NCBI GenBank assembly: GCA_020024235.1
Contig: JAHHUA010000015.1
Span: 1-19,180 of the forward strand
From: Oscillospiraceae bacterium
GTDB taxonomy: Bacteria; Bacillota; Clostridia; Oscillospirales; Ruminococcaceae
DNA: 19,180 bases
Direction: 5' to 3'
Numbering within the stretch: the first letter of the stretch is position 1; each line of letters opens with the position of its first letter. The notes beneath the pieces were generated by a model. That model ran no database searches, was not told the origin of the DNA, and saw only the letters and a list, made by a program, of their open reading frames with translations. The translations under genes were made by a program, and so were the position numbers. Positions 1 to 5,997 of the stretch are shown here, piece after piece.

Positions 1-689
1 CTGATAAAACAAATGAACTTATGGTAAATTCAGAAAAATCTCAGATAAATATTTTTGAAAAACCTGCTTTTGAAAAGGAAACAAAACCTGAGGAAAAAAT
101 CATCGTTAAAAATGAGTTTTCCACAGATTTTATCATCAGCACAGAGCAAAAGCTGAAAACTTTGGAAATGCCAAAGGAAAAAGAAATTACTTTTACACCT
201 GCTGAAAGTCAAATGGTTAAAAATGCAGATGTGGTAAGTCAGGTTCTTAAAAATCTCAGTGCTAAAATGCCAAAGGGTGCAAATGTTTTTGAAATGCAGC
301 TTAATCCCGAATTTTTGGGAAAAGTTACAGTTAAAATGCAGATTGAAAACGGCAGAGCTATTTTGGAATTTGCAACTCAGACTCATAAGGGAGAACTGGC
401 ACTTAGAGAAAATCTCACACAGCTTCAAACAGCTTTGAAAGAGTATAATATCCAGGTGGACAGAATGACTGTTACTTATGATTCTACAGGAGATACAGGT
501 TCCCAGTTAAATCAAAACAGCGGAGAATTTGTATTCCAGCAAAACAGAAATCAAAATCAAAACAGCCATAACCAAGGTGGACAAAGAGGCAATATCATAT
601 TAAAGGAAACTGAGGATAAGGGCATAAATATTGTTGATGAAGATTTCATAAGATTGCAGCAAATGTCAATATTTAACTACAAGATATAA
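1..689 (+). CDS. fliK: Flagellar hook-length control protein FliK, C-terminal part (5' end outside window)
   Basis: The reading frame is open to the left edge (codons from base 3), so the ATG at 21 is probably internal and only the C-terminal part is present. Residues about 75-155 counted from that Met match the FliK C-terminal domain (Flg_hook family): an amphipathic start followed by motifs such as LNPEFLGKVTVKMQIENG and a helix ending in LKEYNIQVDRMTV. In FliK this domain contacts FlhB and switches export from hook to filament subunits when the hook is long enough. The segment before it is Lys/Glu-rich and poorly conserved, as expected of the ruler region. After the domain comes an Asn/Gln-rich stretch (around 525-585). 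flgD follows after 12 bases, and its ribosome binding site overlaps this stop codon. The family call is firm; the true start cannot be seen. Confidence 0.88.
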   Translation, partial: DKTNELMVNSEKSQINIFEKPAFEKETKPEEKIIVKNEFSTDFIISTEQKLKTLEMPKEKEITFTPAESQMVKNADVVSQVLKNLSAKMPKGANVFEMQLNPEFLGKVTVKMQIENGRAILEFATQTHKGELALRENLTQLQTALKEYNIQVDRMTVTYDSTGDTGSQLNQNSGEFVFQQNRNQNQNSHNQGGQRGNIILKETEDKGINIVDEDFIRLQQMSIFNYKI

Positions 690-701
690 GGAGGGGAAGG
701 A

Positions 702-1307
702 ATGGAAGGCATAGGAAAACCAAACGGTTATAGAGATACCCATGGTATAGGCAGTGAATACGGCAAAGATTTGGCAAACAAAAAAAGGGGACAAAGCGGT
801 GTAGAAATGGCGGACTTCTTTAAATTGTTTGCTGCCCAAATGCAGAATCAGGACTTTATGAACCCTATGGATAACTCCCAGTTTCTTACTCAGATGGCTC
901 AGTTCCAGACCATGCAGGCTATGCAGAACCTGGAAGCTCAGATGCACAACAGTTTTGCTATCGGAATGATAGGAAAAACAGTGGTTTGTGCTGACTATGA
1001 CAAAGACGGAGCACTTAAAGTTACAGAAGGAGTAGTTGAAAGAGTTTCTTTGGCAGGCGGCAGAATTCGCATTAAACTTAAAGGACATGATGGCAAGTCT
1101 TTTGAAATGAAAAACATTATGGAAGTTAAGAGCGAAATGAGCAAGCCAGCGGAAAAACCTAATCCTGACGGAACAAGTCCCGAAGTAACAGAGCCGGATA
1201 CAAAGCCCGATGTGCCAAAAGAAGATGGAACAGAAAACGGACAAAGTGAAAAGTCTGCACAAAACGGCGGCGAGCTTTTGTCTAAACCTGAATTGCCCAT
1301 AGAATAA
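702..1307 (+). CDS. flgD: Flagellar hook capping / hook assembly protein FlgD
   Basis: FlgD sits at the tip of the growing hook as a temporary cap and directs FlgE polymerisation. Residues about 33-85 carry the FlgD signature, including FFKLFAAQMQNQDFMNPMDN and the Gln/Met-rich helix after it (the usual form is QLQNQDPLNPMDN). Residues about 108-145 form a short beta-rich segment resembling the start of the usual C-terminal Tudor-like fold. The last 50 or so residues are low complexity, rich in Pro, Glu, Asp and Lys, and replace the second half of the larger enterobacterial C-terminal domain. The start at 702 has a strong site (AAGGAGGGG, about 688-697) that overlaps the fliK stop, so the two genes are probably translationally coupled. 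At 201 residues the protein is longer than the short Bacillus FlgD and shorter than that of Salmonella. Family assignment is confident. Confidence 0.93.
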   Translation: MEGIGKPNGYRDTHGIGSEYGKDLANKKRGQSGVEMADFFKLFAAQMQNQDFMNPMDNSQFLTQMAQFQTMQAMQNLEAQMHNSFAIGMIGKTVVCADYDKDGALKVTEGVVERVSLAGGRIRIKLKGHDGKSFEMKNIMEVKSEMSKPAEKPNPDGTSPEVTEPDTKPDVPKEDGTENGQSEKSAQNGGELLSKPELPIE

Positions 1308-1321
1308 CAGTGGAAAACTCT

Positions 1322-1330
1322 GGTGGAGGG
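1322..1330 (+). promoter_or_regulatory. Ribosome binding site deciding the start of the small flagellar-operon gene
   Basis: GGTGGAGGG lies 12 bases before the ATG at 1343. The in-frame GTG at 1310 has no purine-rich site in front of it, so 1343 is preferred although the spacing is a little long. Confidence 0.55.
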
Positions 1331-1342
1331 ACAATTTTAAAA

Positions 1343-1735
1343 ATGTCAAACTTAAATTTCTATAATATCAACATTTCCACTGGAAAACCGTTGAATAATT
1401 CACAGGTCATAAAAAAAGAAAATAATGTAAATAAGCAGGAGCAAAGTTTTGACAGTGTTTTTAAAGCTGAACTTGCTCAATGCGGGATAAATTTTACCAA
1501 ACACGCAGCCAACAGAATTGACGAAAGAGGAATTGATGTTTCTGACGACAAGCTGGAGCGTATAAACAGAGGAATGAAACTTGCCAGAGAAAAAGGCTTG
1601 GAAGATGTCCTCGTTTTGGTAGATAAAACAGCTTTTATTGTGAATGCGAAAAACTCTACGGTGATAACTACAGTGGGATATGCAGAAAAAAATGAAAATG
1701 TATTTACAAATATTCAAGGGACAGTTATAATCTAA
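1343..1735 (+). CDS. Conserved flagellar-operon protein of unknown function (TIGR02530 type)
   Basis: A 130-residue protein between flgD and flgE. That position is typical for a small Firmicutes family known only as 'flagellar operon protein' (TIGR02530). The recognisable parts are FTKHAANRIDERGIDVSD, a helix of the type INRGMKLAREKGLEDVLVLV, and a C-terminal motif with AFIVNAKNSTVITTV and VFTNIQGTVII. The first 45 residues are Asn/Ser-rich and probably disordered. No signal peptide or membrane segment is visible, so it should be cytosolic or exported through the flagellar apparatus. Location suggests a role in hook assembly, but that is inference. An alternative GTG start at 1310 would add 11 residues but lacks a binding site. 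The family call is fairly sure; the molecular function is unknown. Confidence 0.8.
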   Translation: MSNLNFYNINISTGKPLNNSQVIKKENNVNKQEQSFDSVFKAELAQCGINFTKHAANRIDERGIDVSDDKLERINRGMKLAREKGLEDVLVLVDKTAFIVNAKNSTVITTVGYAEKNENVFTNIQGTVII

Positions 1736-1745
1736 ATATCAAGAA

Positions 1746-1813
1746 ATCAACCGGTGCCGGACCTTTCGAGGAAGCATGAATTTTTGACTGACAGATGAAA
1801 TTCACAGGTTGAT
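1746..1813 (+). ncRNA. Candidate structured leader before flgE
   Basis: The 98-base gap between the TIGR02530-type gene and flgE contains nested complementary segments. An outer stem pairs ATCAACC (1746-1752) with GGTTGAT (1807-1813). Inside it a second stem pairs TGAATTT (1777-1783) with AAATTCA (1798-1804). A weaker hairpin around 1755-1776 has TGC/GCA, CCT/AGG and a TTCG loop. Together these would form a three-way junction ending just before the flgE ribosome binding site (AAAGGA, 1818-1823). It does not match the conserved bases of the c-di-GMP-I riboswitch. No covariation evidence is available, so this is a candidate only. Confidence 0.3.
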
Positions 1814-1833
1814 AAAGAAAGGAAAACATAAAC

Positions 1834-2811
1834 ATGGTAAGATCAATGTACTCAGGTGTTTCCGGACTTAGAACACACCAAACAAGAATGGACGTAATAG
1901 GTAACAACATAGCCAATGTTAATACATATGGATTTAAAGCAAGCCGTGCAACTTTCAGAGATCTTTATTACCAAACACTTCAAGGGGCAACAGCTCCCGG
2001 AAAAGGACAGGTAAGCGGTGGTACAAACCCTAATCAGGTAGGTTACGGTGTTGCTGTAAACACTATAGACAAACTGATGACACAGTCAGGTTTTGCATTT
2101 ACAGATAACCCTTTGGATGTAGCTATAGACGGTGAAGGTTTTATCACATTGGAAAGCCCCAGCGGTGAAAAATTCTATACCAGAGCAGGTATTCTTGACA
2201 TAGATTCTGACGGAAACCTGGTTGACGGAAACGGTAACTTTGTTCTAGGAAATAATTCCCAAATTAGAATTGATGCAAATGCAGCAACCAAAGATACTAT
2301 AATTCAAACAGATCCAGATGATATGATTCAAAATGCCCAAAATGCTGATGTCCAAAAAGTCAATGTGCTCAATGGCTTTACAATAACTAATGCAGATGGT
2401 GGCAAGGATACAGTTACAATGGGAGATTTTAAATCAATTTCAATCAGCAAAACCGGAGAAATTATAGGAAACCTCAAAAAAGAACTCAAGGCAGGTCCTC
2501 CACCGGTATTTGCAGAAGGCATTGTAAAAATCGGAAGAATTTCCATATCAGTATTTGAAAACCCCAAGGCTTTGAACGAAGCAGGCAGCAACTACTTTAT
2601 GGAATCCATTAACTCAGGGGAGCCAAAAGCGGTTATACCCAGTCTTGCAGCCGGTGGCCGTATTATATCAGGAGCTTTGGAACTTTCAAACGTAGACCTT
2701 TCCAAGGAATTTTCCGATATGATTACAACACAAAGAGGATTCCAGGCTAACTCCAGAATTATTACAGTTTCTGATGAAATGCTTCAGGAACTTGTAAACC
2801 TAAAGAGGTAA
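1834..2811 (+). CDS. flgE: Flagellar hook protein FlgE
   Basis: FlgE polymerises into the hook, the universal joint between rod and filament, after export by the flagellar type III system. The N-terminus (MVRSMYSGVSGLRTHQ, then NNIANVNTYGFKASRATF) is the classic rod/hook D0 signature in its FlgE form. Residues about 95-110 (DNPLDVAIDGEGFI) are the family's second conserved block. The C-terminus (ALELSNVDLSKEFSDMI, TTQRGFQANSRIITV, DEMLQELVNLKR) is typical FlgE, forming the second half of the D0/D1 coiled-coil core. The 325 residues leave a modest variable middle of about 130 residues for the outer hook domain. There is no cysteine, so the lysinoalanine cross-linking known from spirochete hooks is not expected. 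The start has a good AAAGGA site 10 bases upstream. A possible RNA structure lies before the gene and a hairpin after it. Confidence 0.94.
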   Translation: MVRSMYSGVSGLRTHQTRMDVIGNNIANVNTYGFKASRATFRDLYYQTLQGATAPGKGQVSGGTNPNQVGYGVAVNTIDKLMTQSGFAFTDNPLDVAIDGEGFITLESPSGEKFYTRAGILDIDSDGNLVDGNGNFVLGNNSQIRIDANAATKDTIIQTDPDDMIQNAQNADVQKVNVLNGFTITNADGGKDTVTMGDFKSISISKTGEIIGNLKKELKAGPPPVFAEGIVKIGRISISVFENPKALNEAGSNYFMESINSGEPKAVIPSLAAGGRIISGALELSNVDLSKEFSDMITTQRGFQANSRIITVSDEMLQELVNLKR

Positions 2812-2822
2812 TTTGATTTAAG

Positions 2823-2856
2823 AGCAGGGAGCTGCTCATTCGGGTGGCTCCCCGCT
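2823..2856 (+). terminator. Strong hairpin between flgE and flbD (processing, stabilising or weak attenuator)
   Basis: AGCAGGGAGC (2823-2832) pairs with GCTCCCCGCT (2847-2856) as a 10-base-pair stem with one A/C mismatch and a 14-base loop. It is GC-rich in an AT-rich region. Only a weak T-run (CTTAATATTT) follows, so it is not a standard intrinsic terminator. It more likely protects or separates the flgE message, or causes partial termination. A competing small hairpin uses GAGCA (2822-2826) with TGCTC (2833-2837). Confidence 0.5.
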
Positions 2857-2870
2857 TAATATTTGAAAAA

Positions 2871-2876
2871 AGGGGA
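2871..2876 (+). promoter_or_regulatory. Ribosome binding site deciding the flbD start
   Basis: AGGGGA lies 7 bases before the ATG at 2884. A TTG at 2863 in the same frame would precede this site and has none of its own, so it is rejected as the start. Confidence 0.7.
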
Positions 2877-2883
2877 CAGATTT

Positions 2884-3069
2884 ATGATTACTTTGACAAA
2901 ACTAAACAAACAGGAATTTATATTAAATGCCGACCTAATCGAAACTATAGAAGAAACCCCCGATACTACAATAAGACTTACAAACGGAAAACTATATATT
3001 GTACTTGAGAGCGTAAATGAAGTGGTAAACAAAGCCATGAAATATTATCGCCAGATTTATTCTAGATAA
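2884..3069 (+). CDS. flbD: FlbD/SwrD family flagellar protein
   Basis: A 61-residue protein of the FlbD family (PF06289; SwrD in Bacillus subtilis), which sits directly after flgE in most Firmicutes fla/che operons. The family pattern is clear: MITLTKLNKQEFILNADLIE, then IEETPDTTIRLTNGK, then a short C-terminal helix with VNEVVNKAMKYYRQI. In B. subtilis, SwrD is known to increase motor torque, acting with the stator. That fits the gene's place immediately before motA and motB. It is small and soluble with no membrane segment. The start at 2884 is chosen by its AGGGGA site. It should not be confused with the unrelated Caulobacter transcription factor FlbD. Confidence 0.88.
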   Translation: MITLTKLNKQEFILNADLIETIEETPDTTIRLTNGKLYIVLESVNEVVNKAMKYYRQIYSR

Positions 3070-3105
3070 AGAAAAAAATATGCCTTTTTTCGGTTTCTGA
3101 AGGGC

Positions 3106-3114
3106 AAAGGAGGA
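3106..3114 (+). promoter_or_regulatory. Ribosome binding site supporting the TTG start of motA
   Basis: AAAGGAGGA is a near-perfect Shine-Dalgarno sequence 7 bases before the TTG at 3122. No ATG or GTG lies at a suitable distance in frame. Confidence 0.8.
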
Positions 3115-3121
3115 ATTTTAA

Positions 3122-3910
3122 TTGGATATATCTAATATTTTGGGACTTTTATTAGGTCTAGGTTTGATAGTCTATGGTATCATAGGCGGTGGCGGAGAAA
3201 TGAGATGGTTTATTGATGTTGCATCAATAGCTATTACCGTAGGTGGTACTTTTGCGGGACTTATGATTTCGTTTCCGTTTAGTACATGGGCAAGAATACC
3301 CAAACATATTAAAATTTTGCTTTTTCCGCCGAAAAACAACCCGCATACATATATCGAAAAAATCACCGAACTTGCTCAGGAAGCCAGAAAAAAGGGACTT
3401 TTGGCATTGGAAGAAAAGGCACAAGAAACAGGAGATCAATTTCTGCAAAACAGTATAATGCTTATAGTTGATGGTATGGAACCTGCAAAAGTTAAACAAA
3501 TACTTGATTCTGAATTGGAAAATTTAACAGAACGACATATGGCGGACATAAGCTTTTATGAAAAAGGTGCGGCTTTCGGACCTGCATTCGGTATGCTGGG
3601 TACGCTGGTCGGACTTATTAATATGCTTTATACCATGCAGGAAAATCCTGATGGTTTGGCACAGGGTATGGCGACAGCGCTTATCACAACATTCTATGGT
3701 TCTATGCTGGCAAACCTTATATTCCAGCCAATAGCAAACAAATTAACGGTTCGCCATAATGATGAAATGCTGTGCAAACTCATAATTTGCGAAGGGGTTA
3801 TTTCCATACAGGCAGGAGAAAACCCAAGACATATTGAAGACAAACTGCTTAATTTCTTACCAGAAAAGAAGCGTGCTAAGGTAAAAGAAAGCGGTCAATC
3901 AGAGGAATAA
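3122..3910 (+). CDS. motA: Flagellar motor stator protein MotA
   Basis: MotA forms, with MotB, the ion-conducting stator that drives rotation. The 262 residues show the four-helix layout: segments at about 4-22 and 32-51, a cytoplasmic loop at about 52-148, and segments at about 150-172 and 184-206. The loop carries the conserved charged positions that contact FliG, in EARKKGLLALEE (Arg89 and Glu97/98). The functional prolines are in AAFGPAFGMLGTLVGL (Pro154) and IFQPIANKL (Pro203). The TTG start is supported by an excellent ribosome binding site and by the N-terminus, since the usual family beginning (ILGLLLGLGLIVYGI) follows at once. It lies 52 bases after flbD. A 175-base spacer with a likely promoter separates it from motB. 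The sequence does not show whether H+ or Na+ is used. Confidence 0.94.
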   Translation: MDISNILGLLLGLGLIVYGIIGGGGEMRWFIDVASIAITVGGTFAGLMISFPFSTWARIPKHIKILLFPPKNNPHTYIEKITELAQEARKKGLLALEEKAQETGDQFLQNSIMLIVDGMEPAKVKQILDSELENLTERHMADISFYEKGAAFGPAFGMLGTLVGLINMLYTMQENPDGLAQGMATALITTFYGSMLANLIFQPIANKLTVRHNDEMLCKLIICEGVISIQAGENPRHIEDKLLNFLPEKKRAKVKESGQSEE

Positions 3911-4085
3911 ACTCATATATTTTTGGCTATTTTGTCAGAAATTCTTTTAAAAACATTGTATAAAGTAACAGAAAATAAAAAACATATAAAATTTTAAGAT
4001 AAATTGGAATTTTGTGTAGAAAATTTTTAACATTAATGATATAATTATAAGGAGAAAGTTTCTGAAAAGGGGAGGGTGAGAATTT
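3911..4085 (+). promoter_or_regulatory. Long AT-rich spacer between motA and motB with an extended -10 promoter
   Basis: At 175 bases this is the largest gap in the window and is very AT-rich. The best signal is TGATATAAT: a perfect TATAAT at 4040-4045 with an extended -10 TG at 4037-4038. The -35 region is poor (TAGAAA-like at about 17 bases). Transcription would start near 4052 and leave a leader of about 34 bases carrying the motB ribosome binding site (AGGGGAGGGTGAG, 4068-4080). I see no sigma-D type GCCGATAA box and no convincing terminator. Confidence 0.5.
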
Positions 4086-4931
4086 ATGAAGAAAAAAGAG
4101 GGCAGCAAAACCGACCCAAATGCGTGGCTTAATACTTATGCGGATATGGTTACGCTTTTGCTTACATTCTTTGTTTTGCTCTATGCCCAGTCTTCACCGG
4201 ACACCGAGAAAATGCAGCTTCTCATAAATGCTTTTTCCAAACTCGGAAATACTGAAAAAAGCATCATTATCAATATGGACAGAGGAGAAAAAGGGGATCT
4301 TGTACCGGAACATCAAAGCGGAGGAGAAAGCATGGAGCTTGCTATGGAACTTCCGTTTAAATTCAGCGATGTGGAAAATTATCTGGCAGATATAATGAAC
4401 ATTGAATCTTCAGGAAGTTTTGATATATCCGCAGAAGATGATATTTTCATAGAAAGCCGAGATGGTGTTGTCTTTATGAGATTTAGCGACAGCATTATTT
4501 TCGGCCCTGACAGTTATGAAATTACCCCTGCCGGAAAAGAGATTTTGTCTTATATAGGTGCAGGACTCAAAGCTGTGGAAGGTCAAGTGGAAACCATAAG
4601 AATAAACGGTCATACCGCATCTGTTCCTTCCATAAAAGATAATGCTCCCCATCACAGGGAACTGTCTTACAGAAGAGCTCTCAGCGTTTTAAATTTGTTT
4701 GAAAAATCCTGTGATATAAAACCGGAACTTATGGTTCCCACAGGTTGGGGCGCATATAAGCCAATAGCACCCAATGACACAGAAGAAAACAGAAAGAAAA
4801 ACAGAAGAGTGGAACTTCTCATAATAGAAAAGAAAGAAGAAAATCCGGATGAAAAGCTGGCGGATATGATAGATTTGTATTTTTCAAGTTCGGATTTTGC
4901 TGATAAAAACAACGGCACGGAAACACCCTAA
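4086..4931 (+). CDS. motB: Flagellar motor stator protein MotB
   Basis: MotB is the peptidoglycan-anchored stator subunit. Near the N-terminus, WLNTYADMVTLLLTFFVLLY is the single membrane helix, with the ion-carrying aspartate at Asp20 (Asp32 in E. coli). It is followed by a plug-like amphipathic stretch (residues 36-50). Residues about 140-255 form the OmpA-like peptidoglycan-binding domain, with RINGHTAS, LSYRRALSVLNLFEK and NRKKNRRVELLII. The last 25 residues are acidic and variable. Length (281) is normal. The ATG has a strong ribosome binding site about 9 bases upstream. It probably has its own promoter in addition to read-through from upstream. No fliL follows, unlike many relatives; fliM begins 49 bases later. 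Confidence 0.94.
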   Translation: MKKKEGSKTDPNAWLNTYADMVTLLLTFFVLLYAQSSPDTEKMQLLINAFSKLGNTEKSIIINMDRGEKGDLVPEHQSGGESMELAMELPFKFSDVENYLADIMNIESSGSFDISAEDDIFIESRDGVVFMRFSDSIIFGPDSYEITPAGKEILSYIGAGLKAVEGQVETIRINGHTASVPSIKDNAPHHRELSYRRALSVLNLFEKSCDIKPELMVPTGWGAYKPIAPNDTEENRKKNRRVELLIIEKKEENPDEKLADMIDLYFSSSDFADKNNGTETP

Positions 4932-4963
4932 AATGTTCAGATTGTTCTAAGTGCTGAATTTTT
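4931..4963 (+). terminator. Weak terminator-like hairpin between motB and fliM
   Basis: TTCAG (4936-4940) pairs with CTGAA (4954-4958), extended by a G/T wobble, one mismatch and three A/T pairs into a TTTTT run (4959-4963). The stem is short and AT-rich. At most it would cause partial termination inside the operon. Confidence 0.25.
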
Positions 4964-4980
4964 AAGAAAGGGGAGAGTTT

Positions 4981-5997
4981 ATGGCCGGTGGAGATATATT
5001 ATCACAAAGTCAGATAGATGCACTTCTCAGCGGACTTACCAGCGGCGAGGTAAAAATCGATGAAGTTACCAGTAGTGATAAAAAGATAAAAGAATACGAT
5101 TTTAGAACGCCTAAGAAGTTTACTAAGGAAAAATTAAAAACCATAAGCAGTATTTTTGAAACATTTGCAAGACTTTGTTCTTCATATTTAACAGGCATTT
5201 TGAGAATGTTTACCAAGGTAAGCATTCTGCAAATAGAAGAACAAAGATACTACGAATTTAACAATGCTTTGCCTGACTCTGTATATATGGGAATTATCGA
5301 CCTTAAGCCGAAAGATAAAGATATTACAGAAAGTCAGATAATGATTGAAGTATCAAAGGATGCATGTTTCTTGATTATAGATAGATTGCTTGGAGGAAGT
5401 GGTGAAACTCTGATGATGGAATCATCAAGAGATTTTACCGAAATAGAATTATCTTTACTCAATAATATCATGTTTAACTTCACAAAATCATTAAAAGAAA
5501 CATGGGCAAACTATTTGGACGTAGATCCTGTAGTTATGAGCATTGAATCCAATTCAAGACTGGTTCAGAACATAGGACCAGATGAAATTGTAGTAATTAT
5601 AACCATGGAACTTGAAATGAAAGGTAATAAGTGTTCAATGAACATTTGTCTGCCCGGAGTATTTCTTGAAGAAACCATGGGCAAACTGTCTACCCGAAAT
5701 GCCAGATCCAACAGGCGTTACGATGAGACAAAAGAACAGGAAAAAAGAGAAAACCTTATTAAATCCATTGAAAACAGTGAGCTGAGTGTAAAAGCAGTTA
5801 TAGGAGAACTGACACTTTCATTGGGAGAAATATTGTATCTTCAGCTTGGTGACATTATTATGCTTGATAAACCAGTTAATCAGGATGCAGTGGTTTACAT
5901 TGAAAAAACTCCATGGTTTACAGGTAAAATGGGCACTAAGAAGAAGCATAAAGCAATAAGAATAAATCAGATTATTAAGAAAGAGGTGAAACCATGA
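4981..5997 (+). CDS. fliM: Flagellar motor switch protein FliM
   Basis: FliM is part of the C-ring and receives phosphorylated CheY. The N-terminal CheY-binding peptide is plain at residues 7-19 (LSQSQIDALLSGL; the usual form is LSQDEIDALL). The central CheC-like domain (about 45-235) includes LIIDRLLGGSGE, the GGxG turn that contacts FliG. The C-terminal SpoA/surface-presentation domain (about 260-335) includes VKAVIGELTLSLGEILYLQLGDII. The length of 338 is standard. The ATG has an AAGGGGAGAG site upstream. The stop overlaps the fliY start as ATGA, which indicates coupled translation of the two switch proteins. Confidence 0.95.
   Translation: MAGGDILSQSQIDALLSGLTSGEVKIDEVTSSDKKIKEYDFRTPKKFTKEKLKTISSIFETFARLCSSYLTGILRMFTKVSILQIEEQRYYEFNNALPDSVYMGIIDLKPKDKDITESQIMIEVSKDACFLIIDRLLGGSGETLMMESSRDFTEIELSLLNNIMFNFTKSLKETWANYLDVDPVVMSIESNSRLVQNIGPDEIVVIITMELEMKGNKCSMNICLPGVFLEETMGKLSTRNARSNRRYDETKEQEKRENLIKSIENSELSVKAVIGELTLSLGEILYLQLGDIIMLDKPVNQDAVVYIEKTPWFTGKMGTKKKHKAIRINQIIKKEVKP

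Noticed and set aside
1310..1342. GTG start at 1310 for the TIGR02530-type gene
   Set aside because: No ribosome binding site precedes it, while GGTGGAGGG precedes the ATG at 1343.
30..1349. Long minus-strand frames opposite fliK and flgD
   Set aside because: They lie opposite well-supported plus-strand genes, have no ribosome binding sites, and their translations are rich in Phe, Ser, Cys and His, as expected of antisense shadows.
1751..1760. CCGGTGCCGG as a palindromic operator
   Set aside because: It is a direct repeat of CCGG around TG, not a true inverted repeat of useful size.
1736..1833. c-di-GMP riboswitch in the flgE leader
   Set aside because: The conserved c-di-GMP-I bases (CACGCACAGGGCAAACC and the paired receptor helix) are absent; only generic stems are seen.
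2863..2883. TTG start at 2863 for flbD
   Set aside because: It lies before the AGGGGA site that serves the ATG at 2884, and FlbD proteins normally begin with a sequence like MITLTKLN.
3911..4085. Sigma-D (sigma-28) promoter in the motA-motB gap
   Set aside because: No GCCGATAA-like -10 element is present. The visible signal is an extended -10 of the housekeeping type.
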